Shown: positions 33,920 through 40,466 of the stretch, one piece after another
Layout of the letters: every line of letters starts with the position of its first letter
How positions within the stretch are numbered: position 1 is the first letter of the stretch
From: Candidatus Aminicenantota bacterium
GTDB taxonomy: Bacteria > Acidobacteriota > Aminicenantia > Aminicenantales > Aminicenantaceae
DNA: 40,466 bases
Reading direction: 5' to 3'
Assembly: GCA_011772495.1 (NCBI GenBank)
Contig: WVZL01000024.1
Coordinates: 1 to 40,466, forward strand
Translations under genes and position numbers: made by a program
Notes under the pieces: generated by a model
Databases searched by the model: none
Told to the model about the DNA's origin: nothing
The model's input: the letters and a program-made list of their open reading frames with translations, nothing else

Positions 33920-35689
33920 TCACTTCTGGTACATCACCTTTCCGCCGACTATGGTGTAGAGAACTTCAGTTTTCAGGATTTCATCGTCAGGAATAGTCAT
34001 GATGTCTTGGGAAAGAATGGTGATATCAGCCAGCTTTCCTGGCGTCAGCGATCCTTTAATATCCTCTTCAAAAGCAGCGTAGGCACAATCCAGAGTGTAG
34101 GAGCGCAGCGCTTCTTCCCTGCTCATCCTCTGATCAGAGTAAAAGACAGTTCCATCCTTCAACTTGCGGGTAACCGTTGCATAAAAGCAGGCGATGGGAT
34201 CGATATTCTCGACCGGGACATCTGTCCCATTGCAGATGATAGCTCCTGATTTCATGAGTTTCTGCCATACATAAGCTCCTTCTTCGGCTCTCTTCTCTCC
34301 CAGCCGCTTGATCACCCATGGTCCATCAGAAGTGCAGTGGATTCCCTGCATCGAGGCAATCACGCCCAATTGTCCGAACCGTGGAATATCAACTGGGTGG
34401 AGATGCTGCGAGTGTTCGATACGCCAGCGGAGGTCTAGTTTGTCCGGGTGAGCTTTAAACGCTTCCTCAAAAATGTCAAGGGTTTCTCGATTGGCCCGAT
34501 CTCCGATAGCATGAATACAGATTTGGAAGCCGTTTTCTATGGCAATCTGAGCAGCTTCTGTAATCTCCTCGATGGGAGAAGTGTTCAGTCCAACACTGCT
34601 GGGCAGATCTTCATATGGCTCCAATAACCAGGCCCCGTGTGACCCTAGGGCCCCATCAAGAGTGCGCTTAATGGCTCGGACAGTCAAATGATTCTCTCCC
34701 AGGCCGATGATTTTGTATTCAGCAAGTCGCTCTCTCAGATTCTCGTTACTGTCTCTCACCATGACATAGAGTCGAACTCTCAGTTCACCTTCTTGCGCTA
34801 ATTCTTTGAATAAATCAATGGTTTCGAGAGAAGAACCAGCATCATGAAAGCTGGTGACACCCTTGGATAAACATTCCTGCACAGCAAGCTCGATTACCTT
34901 CCGTTTCTCAGCTTCCATTGCTTCAGCTATTTGCTCCTCTAGATAGGGAGTCATCGGTTTATGCAACAGCCCTCCGGCTGTCTCCCTGAAGGTACTGATC
35001 GGTATACTCAGTAACCGTTGTGCTGTCTCGCGGAAGGCGCCGATTGGATTGCCTTTAGAGTCTCTGACGATTTCACCTCCTGGAGGATTCTGGGTTCTCC
35101 TGGTGATTCCTGCCAGCTCCATGGCCTTAGCGTTGGCAAAAGAAGCATGACCACTGGCATGGCTTAATAAAACCGGATTATCAGGAGATACTTTGCTCAG
35201 TGAATCATGCGAAGGAAGTCCATCTACATTCGGCACAGGTTTTTTATCCCATTTTTCCTGATGCCAGCCTCTGCCCAGGATCCATTCTCCGGGCTTGGCT
35301 TTTTTCACCGCTCCTTCCACCATGGCCACAATCTCGTCCCAGTTCTTGACCTTCATCAAATCTAGCCTTAGCTTAGATTCTCCGAGGCTGGTGAAATGGC
35401 CATGAGCATCGATAAAACCCGGTATAGCCAATTTTCCTTCCAGGTCTATCACTTTGGTTGCCTGGTCAATATAAGGCTTGATCTGTCGATTACTCCCTAC
35501 AGCAACAATCTTGTCTCCCCGAACGGCTAAAGATTGAGCCTCTGGTTTGGCTTCATCAACTGTGACTATTTTTCCATTCTTTAACACCAAATCGGCTGGC
35601 TCTTTTTTCTGGACACAACCTGAAAATGAAATGATGACCGAAACAATCAATACGCGAAATAAAAGCTTTGAGGATTGGCTATTAAACAT
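33920..35689 (-). CDS. YtcJ-like amidohydrolase lipoprotein
   Basis: 589 aa. The start at ATG 35689 is set by GGAGG about 9 bases upstream. An N-terminal hydrophobic segment ends in FSGC near 20-25, a lipobox, so the protein is probably a lipid-anchored envelope enzyme. The rest is a YtcJ/AepA-type metal-dependent hydrolase: ADLVLKNGKIVTVDEAKPEAQSLA opening, PGFIDAHGHF with an intact HxH, GRGWHQEKW, LSHASGHASFANAKAME, AIGDRANRETLDIFE, RIEHSQHL, GTDVPVENIDP and a closing KLADITIL. Substrates for this family are mostly unknown (amides/formamides). It is convergent with the D-aminoacylase-like gene; both may act on exported amides. Confidence 0.85.
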   Translation of the reverse strand: MFNSQSSKLLFRVLIVSVIISFSGCVQKKEPADLVLKNGKIVTVDEAKPEAQSLAVRGDKIVAVGSNRQIKPYIDQATKVIDLEGKLAIPGFIDAHGHFTSLGESKLRLDLMKVKNWDEIVAMVEGAVKKAKPGEWILGRGWHQEKWDKKPVPNVDGLPSHDSLSKVSPDNPVLLSHASGHASFANAKAMELAGITRRTQNPPGGEIVRDSKGNPIGAFRETAQRLLSIPISTFRETAGGLLHKPMTPYLEEQIAEAMEAEKRKVIELAVQECLSKGVTSFHDAGSSLETIDLFKELAQEGELRVRLYVMVRDSNENLRERLAEYKIIGLGENHLTVRAIKRTLDGALGSHGAWLLEPYEDLPSSVGLNTSPIEEITEAAQIAIENGFQICIHAIGDRANRETLDIFEEAFKAHPDKLDLRWRIEHSQHLHPVDIPRFGQLGVIASMQGIHCTSDGPWVIKRLGEKRAEEGAYVWQKLMKSGAIICNGTDVPVENIDPIACFYATVTRKLKDGTVFYSDQRMSREEALRSYTLDCAYAAFEEDIKGSLTPGKLADITILSQDIMTIPDDEILKTEVLYTIVGGKVMYQK

Positions 35690-35772
35690 GACCGTATTCC
35701 TCCTTTTCATGAATTCAAGAAAAAAACATATAACACGGGTAACATTTAATGTCAAAATAGGCTCGTAATTCA

Positions 35773-35810
35773 TACAGATTGAGTTTGATGAGTCTATTGT
35801 TTAATCTGTA
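35773..35810. promoter_or_regulatory. Inverted repeat upstream of the YtcJ-like gene
   Basis: TACAGATT (35773-35780) is exactly inverted as AATCTGTA (35803-35810), with 22 bases between. It lies about 85 bases upstream of the lipoprotein start and could be an operator or part of an RNA leader. Its role is unknown. Confidence 0.25.
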
Positions 35811-35928
35811 GGGATAATAATAAGTTAGGTGGAAATCACTAAGTATTTTGCCTTAAAGGCAGTCAATTGATCAATTCGCTGCGGATAATTTCCCTCGTTA
35901 TCGAATTGAAGGGTTGATAGTTATTTAA

Positions 35929-36120
35929 TTATCTTCTAACCAATGTTGCCACCAGGAAGCCCATTATAAAGCCCACTAGCAGGAGGAAGGATATGAAAAT
36001 GATTTGGGACATAATGATCTTCCAGAAGAGCACTTGCAGGGCAACCATCTCGGTGTTTTGAAGAATAACAATTACCGTCAAAACAACTAAGATTAAGATT
36101 ATTATCGTCTTTGGCTTCAT
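35929..36120 (-). CDS. LapA/DUF1049-like small inner-membrane protein
   Basis: 63 aa with two hydrophobic helices: a first near 4-19 (TIIILILVVLTVIVILQNTE) and a second near 38-59, joined by VALQVLFWKIIMSQ. The pattern NTE.V.L...FW....P/S.I....L..G...G matches DUF1049 (LapA), linked in E. coli to lipopolysaccharide assembly. It ends in VRR. The ATG at 36120 has AAGGAGG about 4 bases before it; an ATG directly upstream at 36123 would be too close to that site. It stands 54 bases downstream of corA on the same strand and may be read with it. Confidence 0.75.
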   Translation of the reverse strand: MKPKTIIILILVVLTVIVILQNTEMVALQVLFWKIIMSQIIFISFLLLVGFIMGFLVATLVRR

Positions 36121-36174
36121 CATACCTCCTTGATCATCAAGCTCTTTACTTCTGAAAATATCGCTAGATCCTTA

Positions 36175-37239
36175 TCACAACCATTTCTTTTTTCTGAAGA
36201 AAAAGATCATGAAAATCGCAACTATGACAATCACTAGCCATACTATAAAATATGCCCACCTCCATTCAAGCTCTGGCATGAATTTGAAATTCATTCCATA
36301 AATTCCAGCGATAAAAGTTAAGGGGATGAATATGGTGGCGATTATTGTCAGCACTTTCATGATTTCGTTCATTCGATTACTGATACTGGAGAGATATGTA
36401 TCGTGCATCCCGGAGAGCATGTCTCGGAAAGTCTCCACTGTGTCTATGACCTGGATAGTATGATCATAGACGTCACGAAGAAATACATAGGTTGCTTTCT
36501 GAAACAAAGAAGATTCTCCCCTTTCAATTCCATTAATAACCTCCCTTAAAGGCCAAACAGATTTGCGCAAGAATATCATTTCTCTTTTCATCTTATGAAT
36601 TGCCTGTAGAGTCTCAGGCCTGGGGTCAGAAATCAATCTCTCTTCCATTTCCTGTATCTTCTCGCCGAATTTTTCCAGGATTAGGAAATAATTATCCACG
36701 ATTGTATCCAGCAGAGCATAAGCTAAATAATCAGCTCCCGTCTTCCGGATAAGACCTTTTTTATTCCTGATTCTCTCTCTTATAGGCTCAAAAATATCCC
36801 CTTCTCTTTCCTGAAAGGAGATAACGAAATTTTTGCCGAGAATCAAACTGATCTGCTCCCCCTTAACCTCATGTGCTTCTTCATCAAAATATAGCATTCT
36901 TAGAACGACATAGACATAATGCCCGAAATCCTCTATCTTTGGCCGCTGCTCTGTATTCACGATGTCTTCTATGATCAGAGGGTGTAAATCAAAATTTTTT
37001 CCGATTTTCTCGATTATATCGACTTCATGAATTCCATCTATGTTTATCCAAGTCACAGTCGGAGAGTCCTTAAAAGTAAAACATTCTTCTACCGTTTTTG
37101 CTTCTTTTTCTTGGCATTGAGTTTCATCAAAGTCAATTATTGAAATTTTAACTTTCTCTTCCTTTCTCTCGCCCACATAGACAGGAGTCCCTGGAGGAAG
37201 CCCGACTTTGTCTATTCTTTTTCGATTGAATTTAAACAT
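36175..37239 (-). CDS. corA: CorA-family magnesium/cobalt transporter
   Basis: 354 aa. CorA is a pentameric Mg2+ channel of the inner membrane. It has a large cytoplasmic N-terminal funnel (about 1-290) and two C-terminal helices with the signature GMN at 315-317 (YGMNFKFMPE), ending in a basic RKKKWL. The segment PLIIEDIVNTEQRPKIEDFGHYVYVVLRM is also characteristic. GGAGGG lies 6 bases before the ATG at 37239; an in-frame TTG at 37263 overlaps that site and is unlikely. Upstream, at 38 bases, is the TrkA_C membrane protein on the same strand, suggesting an ion-transport operon. Confidence 0.94.
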   Translation of the reverse strand: MFKFNRKRIDKVGLPPGTPVYVGERKEEKVKISIIDFDETQCQEKEAKTVEECFTFKDSPTVTWINIDGIHEVDIIEKIGKNFDLHPLIIEDIVNTEQRPKIEDFGHYVYVVLRMLYFDEEAHEVKGEQISLILGKNFVISFQEREGDIFEPIRERIRNKKGLIRKTGADYLAYALLDTIVDNYFLILEKFGEKIQEMEERLISDPRPETLQAIHKMKREMIFLRKSVWPLREVINGIERGESSLFQKATYVFLRDVYDHTIQVIDTVETFRDMLSGMHDTYLSSISNRMNEIMKVLTIIATIFIPLTFIAGIYGMNFKFMPELEWRWAYFIVWLVIVIVAIFMIFFFRKKKWL

Positions 37240-37276
37240 TTTCTTCCCTCCGTTCTCATTCAAATGAGAAGCAATC

Positions 37277-38023
37277 TTAAAATTTCCTTGATGAGTTTGA
37301 TCGTTGTCGCTTTTTCTTTTTTAACTGCTCATCTGCTAATGTAGTTGGAACTTTTAAAAGCTCTTTCAGGACATCATGAGGACCGTAGACCACGAGTCGG
37401 TCGTCTGCTTCAATCCTGACTTCGGCTTTTGGTATAGGGATCCAGCTATTTCCTCTTTCTATGCCCAAAACCAGAGCACCCTTCTCGTTTAATCTGGAAT
37501 CAGCCAATGTGCTTCCGATTAGAGGCGAACTTTCGCTTATGATTTTTCTGACCATTCCGTATCCTTCAAGAAAATGAAGAAGGTCTTCAGTAGCAGCTTC
37601 ATCAAAAGTAGGCGATCTTATGAGCTTCTTTTCGATGAAGTTTTCCCATTTTTTCAGAAATTTCTTATATGTTGCGAGCTTATATATCAGGAAGATGCCC
37701 ACAATGAGAACTAAGACGTTGATGGGAAGTTGATATCCCTGGCTGGTGGCTAAAGAGGATGTTGCGGTAACAATGACTGTAACGATTCCTGCATTTCCCA
37801 TGATCATGAGCCAGGTGACAATCTTGCGCCGGACGGGGTGGTTTATGACTAATTCTGCTTCTTTGGTCGTAAATCCAGTGCCTGAAAATGCTGACAGCGC
37901 CTGAAATCTTGCCTTTTTCTTTTCCAATCCTGTCATCATTAGAGCTATACCCGCAGCTCTTACAAAAAGGAAAGATATTAAAATTGCAAGTAGAGTTGGA
38001 AAAAGAAAATACAAGCTACTCAT
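37277..38023 (-). CDS. Membrane protein with C-terminal TrkA_C (RCK_C) domain
   Basis: 248 aa. Three or four hydrophobic segments occupy the first 120 residues (near 5-30, 65-90 and 98-115). Residues about 155-228 form a TrkA_C domain: SPLIGSTLADSRLNEKGALVLGIERG, followed by PIPKAEVRIEADDRLVVYGP. TrkA_C domains bind small ligands and gate K+ or other ion transport systems. There is no NAD-binding TrkA_N part and no obvious pore loop, although SAFSGTGFTTKEAEL near 44-58 resembles pieces of Trk/Ktr channels. GGAGG precedes ATG by 8 bases. It may regulate the CorA transporter or form its own transporter; the exact role is unknown. Confidence 0.72.
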   Translation of the reverse strand: MSSLYFLFPTLLAILISFLFVRAAGIALMMTGLEKKKARFQALSAFSGTGFTTKEAELVINHPVRRKIVTWLMIMGNAGIVTVIVTATSSLATSQGYQLPINVLVLIVGIFLIYKLATYKKFLKKWENFIEKKLIRSPTFDEAATEDLLHFLEGYGMVRKIISESSPLIGSTLADSRLNEKGALVLGIERGNSWIPIPKAEVRIEADDRLVVYGPHDVLKELLKVPTTLADEQLKKKKRQRSNSSRKF

Positions 38024-38127
38024 TTTAGGTGCCTCCTCAATTATAAGGCCAAAACGAAACCTGGTATTAAAATACCATAGAAATCCAATCTAGCCAATAA
38101 ATTTCCTTTTTCTACAAGAACTTTCAA

Positions 38128-38141
38128 GGAGAAATATCTCC
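38128..38141. promoter_or_regulatory. Palindromic operator-like site before the gpgP-gpgS promoter
   Basis: GGAGA (38128-38132) and TCTCC (38137-38141) are inverted around AATA. The site ends 1 base before the -35 of the gpgP-gpgS promoter, a typical place for an activator or overlapping repressor. No identical site was seen before gpgS copy 1. Confidence 0.3.
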
Positions 38142-38142
38142 A

Positions 38143-38171
38143 TTGAGTTACTCTAATAATTCTGGTATAGT
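38143..38171 (+). promoter_or_regulatory. Promoter for gpgP-gpgS (copy 2)
   Basis: TTGAGT (38143-38148), 17-base spacer, TATAGT (38166-38171) preceded by TGG, giving an extended -10. Optimal spacing; the predicted start is near 38178 with a leader of about 42 bases. Confidence 0.62.
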
Positions 38172-38219
38172 ATGTCCCACACGATTGCTCTCCGATATTT
38201 GAAATATTAAAGAATAATC

Positions 38220-39056
38220 ATGTCTCCCTACAGGTCTCAAAAAAATTACCAATACTTGGTATTTACAGATTTGGATGGGACTCTCCTCGACCATGAGACT
38301 TATTCCTTCGAACCAGCTCTTTCTGCTCTGAATGCCTTTAAGGAGAGAAATATCCCCATCATTATATGCACCAGCAAAACGAGAGCTGAAATCGAAATTG
38401 TTCGAACTGAACTCCATAACACCTATCCTTTCATTTCTGAGAATGGGGGAGCCATATTTATTCCTAAGAATTATTTTTCAGATGTGTTTCCTTTCACCAA
38501 GGAAGAATCTGACTATTTTGTAATCGAACTCGGTACTCCCTATTCCAAACTGAGAGAAGTTTTTGAACAAATAAAAAATCTTAATCCTGGAAAGATTAAA
38601 GGATTTGGTGACTTCACTCCACAGGAAGTCGCCGAACTTTGTGGATTCTCAGTGCAGAAAGCCAGCCTGGCCAAGAAAAGAGAGTACGATGAACCTTTCA
38701 TTCTTGAAAACGATACTGATCTAAAAAAAATTCAAGAGATAGCTGAGGAGGCTAGCCTTCAAATTACTCGAGGGGGACGATTTTATCATCTTCTAGGAAA
38801 TAATGACAAAGGAAAAGCCATCCTGCTTCTTAAAAATATATATAAAGAGAAATCCGAGCATCTCAAGTCCATTGCCCTGGGGGATAGTCTCAATGACTTC
38901 CCCATGCTCGAGGTCGTGGATTATCCGATCCTCGTCCAAAAACCTGATGAAAGCTATGATCCCTCAATAAAGCTCAAAAATCTCATTCTTGCCTCTGGCA
39001 AGGGACCTTCTGGGTGGAGTAAGGCAGTATTCAAATTATTGAATAAATCATTATAA
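38220..39056 (+). CDS. Glucosyl/mannosyl-3-phosphoglycerate phosphatase (HAD, MpgP family)
   Basis: 278 aa. A HAD-superfamily phosphatase of the IIB cap class: motif I DLDGTLLD with Asp17 and Asp19, IIICTSKTRAE (motif II) and ALGDSLNDFPML near 219-230 (motif IV). The segment FISENGGAIFIP and the long cap resemble mannosyl-3-phosphoglycerate phosphatase (MpgP), members of which also accept glucosyl-3-phosphoglycerate. It would remove the phosphate from the GpgS product to give glucosylglycerate or mannosylglycerate. gpgS copy 2 follows after 28 bases in the same direction, which favours the glucosyl substrate. The ribosome site is weak; the start is the first ATG in the frame after the promoter. 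Confidence 0.87.
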   Translation: MSPYRSQKNYQYLVFTDLDGTLLDHETYSFEPALSALNAFKERNIPIIICTSKTRAEIEIVRTELHNTYPFISENGGAIFIPKNYFSDVFPFTKEESDYFVIELGTPYSKLREVFEQIKNLNPGKIKGFGDFTPQEVAELCGFSVQKASLAKKREYDEPFILENDTDLKKIQEIAEEASLQITRGGRFYHLLGNNDKGKAILLLKNIYKEKSEHLKSIALGDSLNDFPMLEVVDYPILVQKPDESYDPSIKLKNLILASGKGPSGWSKAVFKLLNKSL

Positions 39057-39084
39057 TATCTCTAGAAGGTAAAAGGAGGACGCT

Positions 39085-40293
39085 ATGGCCGATTTTTATC
39101 AGACGGGTGTCGTGGCGACTTTCCATCGTTTAGGAAAAGCAGACCTGAATCGCATGGAAAGCGAATTGACTGAATTCAACCTCCATCGACCTATTGCTTT
39201 AGTCCTTCCTTCAACCTACTCTGAACTTGAAGCCCCAGCTCTAAAGCAGATTGCAGAAGAGATCAAGCAAGTTCCTTACGTCAACGAGATCGTGGTGACT
39301 ATGGGCAGGACAAACCAGGAACAATTTCTCAAAGCCAAAGAATTCTTCTCGTCCTTACCACAAAGAACTCGCCTCATCTGGAACACTGGTCCGAACATTG
39401 AAAAGCTCTACCAACTTTTAGAAGAAAGCGGTCTTCATGTAGGTGAAGACGGCAAAGGCCGCTCGTGCTGGACAGCTTATGGATATATTCTCTCTAGAGA
39501 AGAAAGTAAAGTCATAGCTCTTCATGATTGCGATATTGTTAACTATTCACGAGAACTCCTGGGCAGACTCTGTTATCCTGTTGCCTCTCCCAACATCGAT
39601 TATGACTTCTGTAAAGGTTATTATGCCCGAGTCACTGACCGCATGCACGGACGGGTAACCCGTATTTTTGTCACTCCTGTTATCAGAAGTCTACAAAAGC
39701 TATTCGGGTATCTGCCCCTCCTCGTTTATTTGGATAGCTTTCGCTATCCATTAGCCGGAGAATTCTCCATGAGCACAGACCTGGCCCGAATCAACCGCAT
39801 CCCTGGTGATTGGGGCATTGAGGTAGAAACCCTGGCCGAAGTGTACCGCAATTGTGCTCTTAAAAGAATATGCCAGGTGGAACTCTGCGAAACCTATGAG
39901 CATAAGCATCAGCCGCTCTCCGCAGAGGATCCAAGGACGGGCTTGATGAAGATGTCTGTCGATATCGCCAAGGCCATATTCAGGAATCTCGCCATCGAAG
40001 GGGCAGACCTCAGCGAAAGCCTAATTAATACTTTAATGGTGACATATCTCCGCACCGCTCAGGATACAATCAAGCGCTACCACGATGATGCGGCTATTAA
40101 TGGACTCTTCTTTGACCGCCACCAGGAGACCAAGATGGTTGAAGCTTTCACTCAAGCTATAAAGATTTCTGGAAAAGAATTCAATGAAGATCCTCTTTAT
40201 ACTCCTCTTATTCCCAACTGGAACCGGGTTACGGCGGCTATACCGGATTTCTTAGAACAGTTGAATGGAATAGTTGAGGAAGAAAACAGCTGA
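39085..40293 (+). CDS. gpgS: Glucosyl-3-phosphoglycerate synthase (GT81-type), copy 2
   Basis: 402 aa, the same length as copy 1 and alike along its whole length. Seen: MADFYQTGVVATFHRLGK, GKGRSCW near 123-129, metal-binding DCD at 148-150 (ALHDCDI), CKGYYARVTDRMHGRVTRIF, the DSFRYPLAGEFSM segment, DWGIEVETLAEVYRN and EHKHQ, ending near LIPNWNRVTAAIPDF. It makes glucosyl-3-phosphoglycerate from NDP-glucose and 3-phosphoglycerate. AAAGGAGG lies 6 bases before ATG. Paired with the phosphatase gene 28 bases upstream, it forms a complete two-step solute pathway, so this copy is the better candidate for the main GpgS. Differences from copy 1 in the 44-80 region could mean different donor or regulation. 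Confidence 0.9.
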   Translation: MADFYQTGVVATFHRLGKADLNRMESELTEFNLHRPIALVLPSTYSELEAPALKQIAEEIKQVPYVNEIVVTMGRTNQEQFLKAKEFFSSLPQRTRLIWNTGPNIEKLYQLLEESGLHVGEDGKGRSCWTAYGYILSREESKVIALHDCDIVNYSRELLGRLCYPVASPNIDYDFCKGYYARVTDRMHGRVTRIFVTPVIRSLQKLFGYLPLLVYLDSFRYPLAGEFSMSTDLARINRIPGDWGIEVETLAEVYRNCALKRICQVELCETYEHKHQPLSAEDPRTGLMKMSVDIAKAIFRNLAIEGADLSESLINTLMVTYLRTAQDTIKRYHDDAAINGLFFDRHQETKMVEAFTQAIKISGKEFNEDPLYTPLIPNWNRVTAAIPDFLEQLNGIVEEENS

Positions 40294-40300
40294 TCAAGAT

Positions 40301-40466
40301 TTAGAGGGTGTTGACTATAGCCTTAACAATCTCTTCAATAACTGAATCTGGAACTCCATCAGGAGCATCAGACTGGAATCTCATATCACACTGATCGTTC
40401 ACATAGTCTGCTATGACAAAATTCTGATCTGACCTGCCCCCCTGATCTTGGTCCAGGTGATATGTT
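40301..40466 (-). CDS. Partial unknown gene, C-terminal end only
   Basis: Reading the minus strand from the window edge, one frame is open for 55 codons and ends with TAA at 40303-40301, 7 bases from the gpgS stop. The visible end includes the Asp/Gln-rich HLDQDQGGRSDQNFV, then VIADYVNDQCDM and a final helix-like DSVIEEIVKAIVNTL. No start is inside the window and no family is recognised. Convergent placement and protein-like composition make it more likely real than chance. Confidence 0.45.
   Translation of the reverse strand, partial: TYHLDQDQGGRSDQNFVIADYVNDQCDMRFQSDAPDGVPDSVIEEIVKAIVNTL

Overview
The window looks like chromosomal DNA of a Gram-negative-type, deep-branching bacterium. The cell-envelope clues are a TonB C-terminus, a LapA-like membrane protein, a lipoprotein signal and a Tat signal. 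TonB with valine-glycine-glycine tetrapeptide repeats, a PyrB-PyrI fusion and archaeal/Persephonella-type GpgS proteins would fit an Acidobacteriota/Aminicenantes-like lineage, but this is inference and no marker here fixes the taxon. Coding density is high, most genes are complete, and there are no insertion sequences, phage genes or CRISPR arrays.

Left part (1-10.3 kb): the end of a tonB-like gene; a GT81-type glucosyl-3-phosphoglycerate synthase (gpgS copy 1, minus); a divergent two-gene unit of a second, unrelated GT-A glycosyltransferase and a sodium:solute symporter; then a minus-strand operon mscS - apt - purine permease - secreted GH3 N-acetylhexosaminidase.

Middle (10.4-23.8 kb): a frameshifted thiE; tsaE and the bifunctional NAD(P)HX repair gene nnr; a fusion of PlsY with a CTP-dependent lipid-kinase-like domain; the glycolytic operon gap-pgk-tpiA-secG followed by tRNA-Leu(GAG); pyrBI-pyrE on the other strand; a large alkaline-phosphatase-superfamily ('sulfatase-like') protein with a TPR tail; and a DUF3267 membrane zincin.

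Right part (24-40.5 kb): a small Tat-signal protein followed by tldD-tldE; a single-domain asparaginase; a glycerate 2-kinase-pyruvate kinase operon; a two-pore-helix-type ion channel with an FHA protein; two amidohydrolases (D-aminoacylase-like and YtcJ-like lipoprotein); lapA-like, corA and a TrkA_C membrane protein; and finally mpgP/gpgP with gpgS copy 2, ending against a partial gene on the minus strand.

A recurring theme is osmotic and ion homeostasis linked to 3-phosphoglycerate: two gpgS paralogues, a glycosyl-phosphoglycerate phosphatase, a third glycosyltransferase with a symporter, MscS, a K+-channel-like protein, CorA and a TrkA_C protein. Pgk makes the 3-phosphoglycerate acceptor, and glycerate kinase plus pyruvate kinase could recover glycerate released from the solute. 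That connection is inferred from gene content. Several good sigma70-like promoters are visible. Two intergenic palindromic elements resemble REP/MITE-type repeats.
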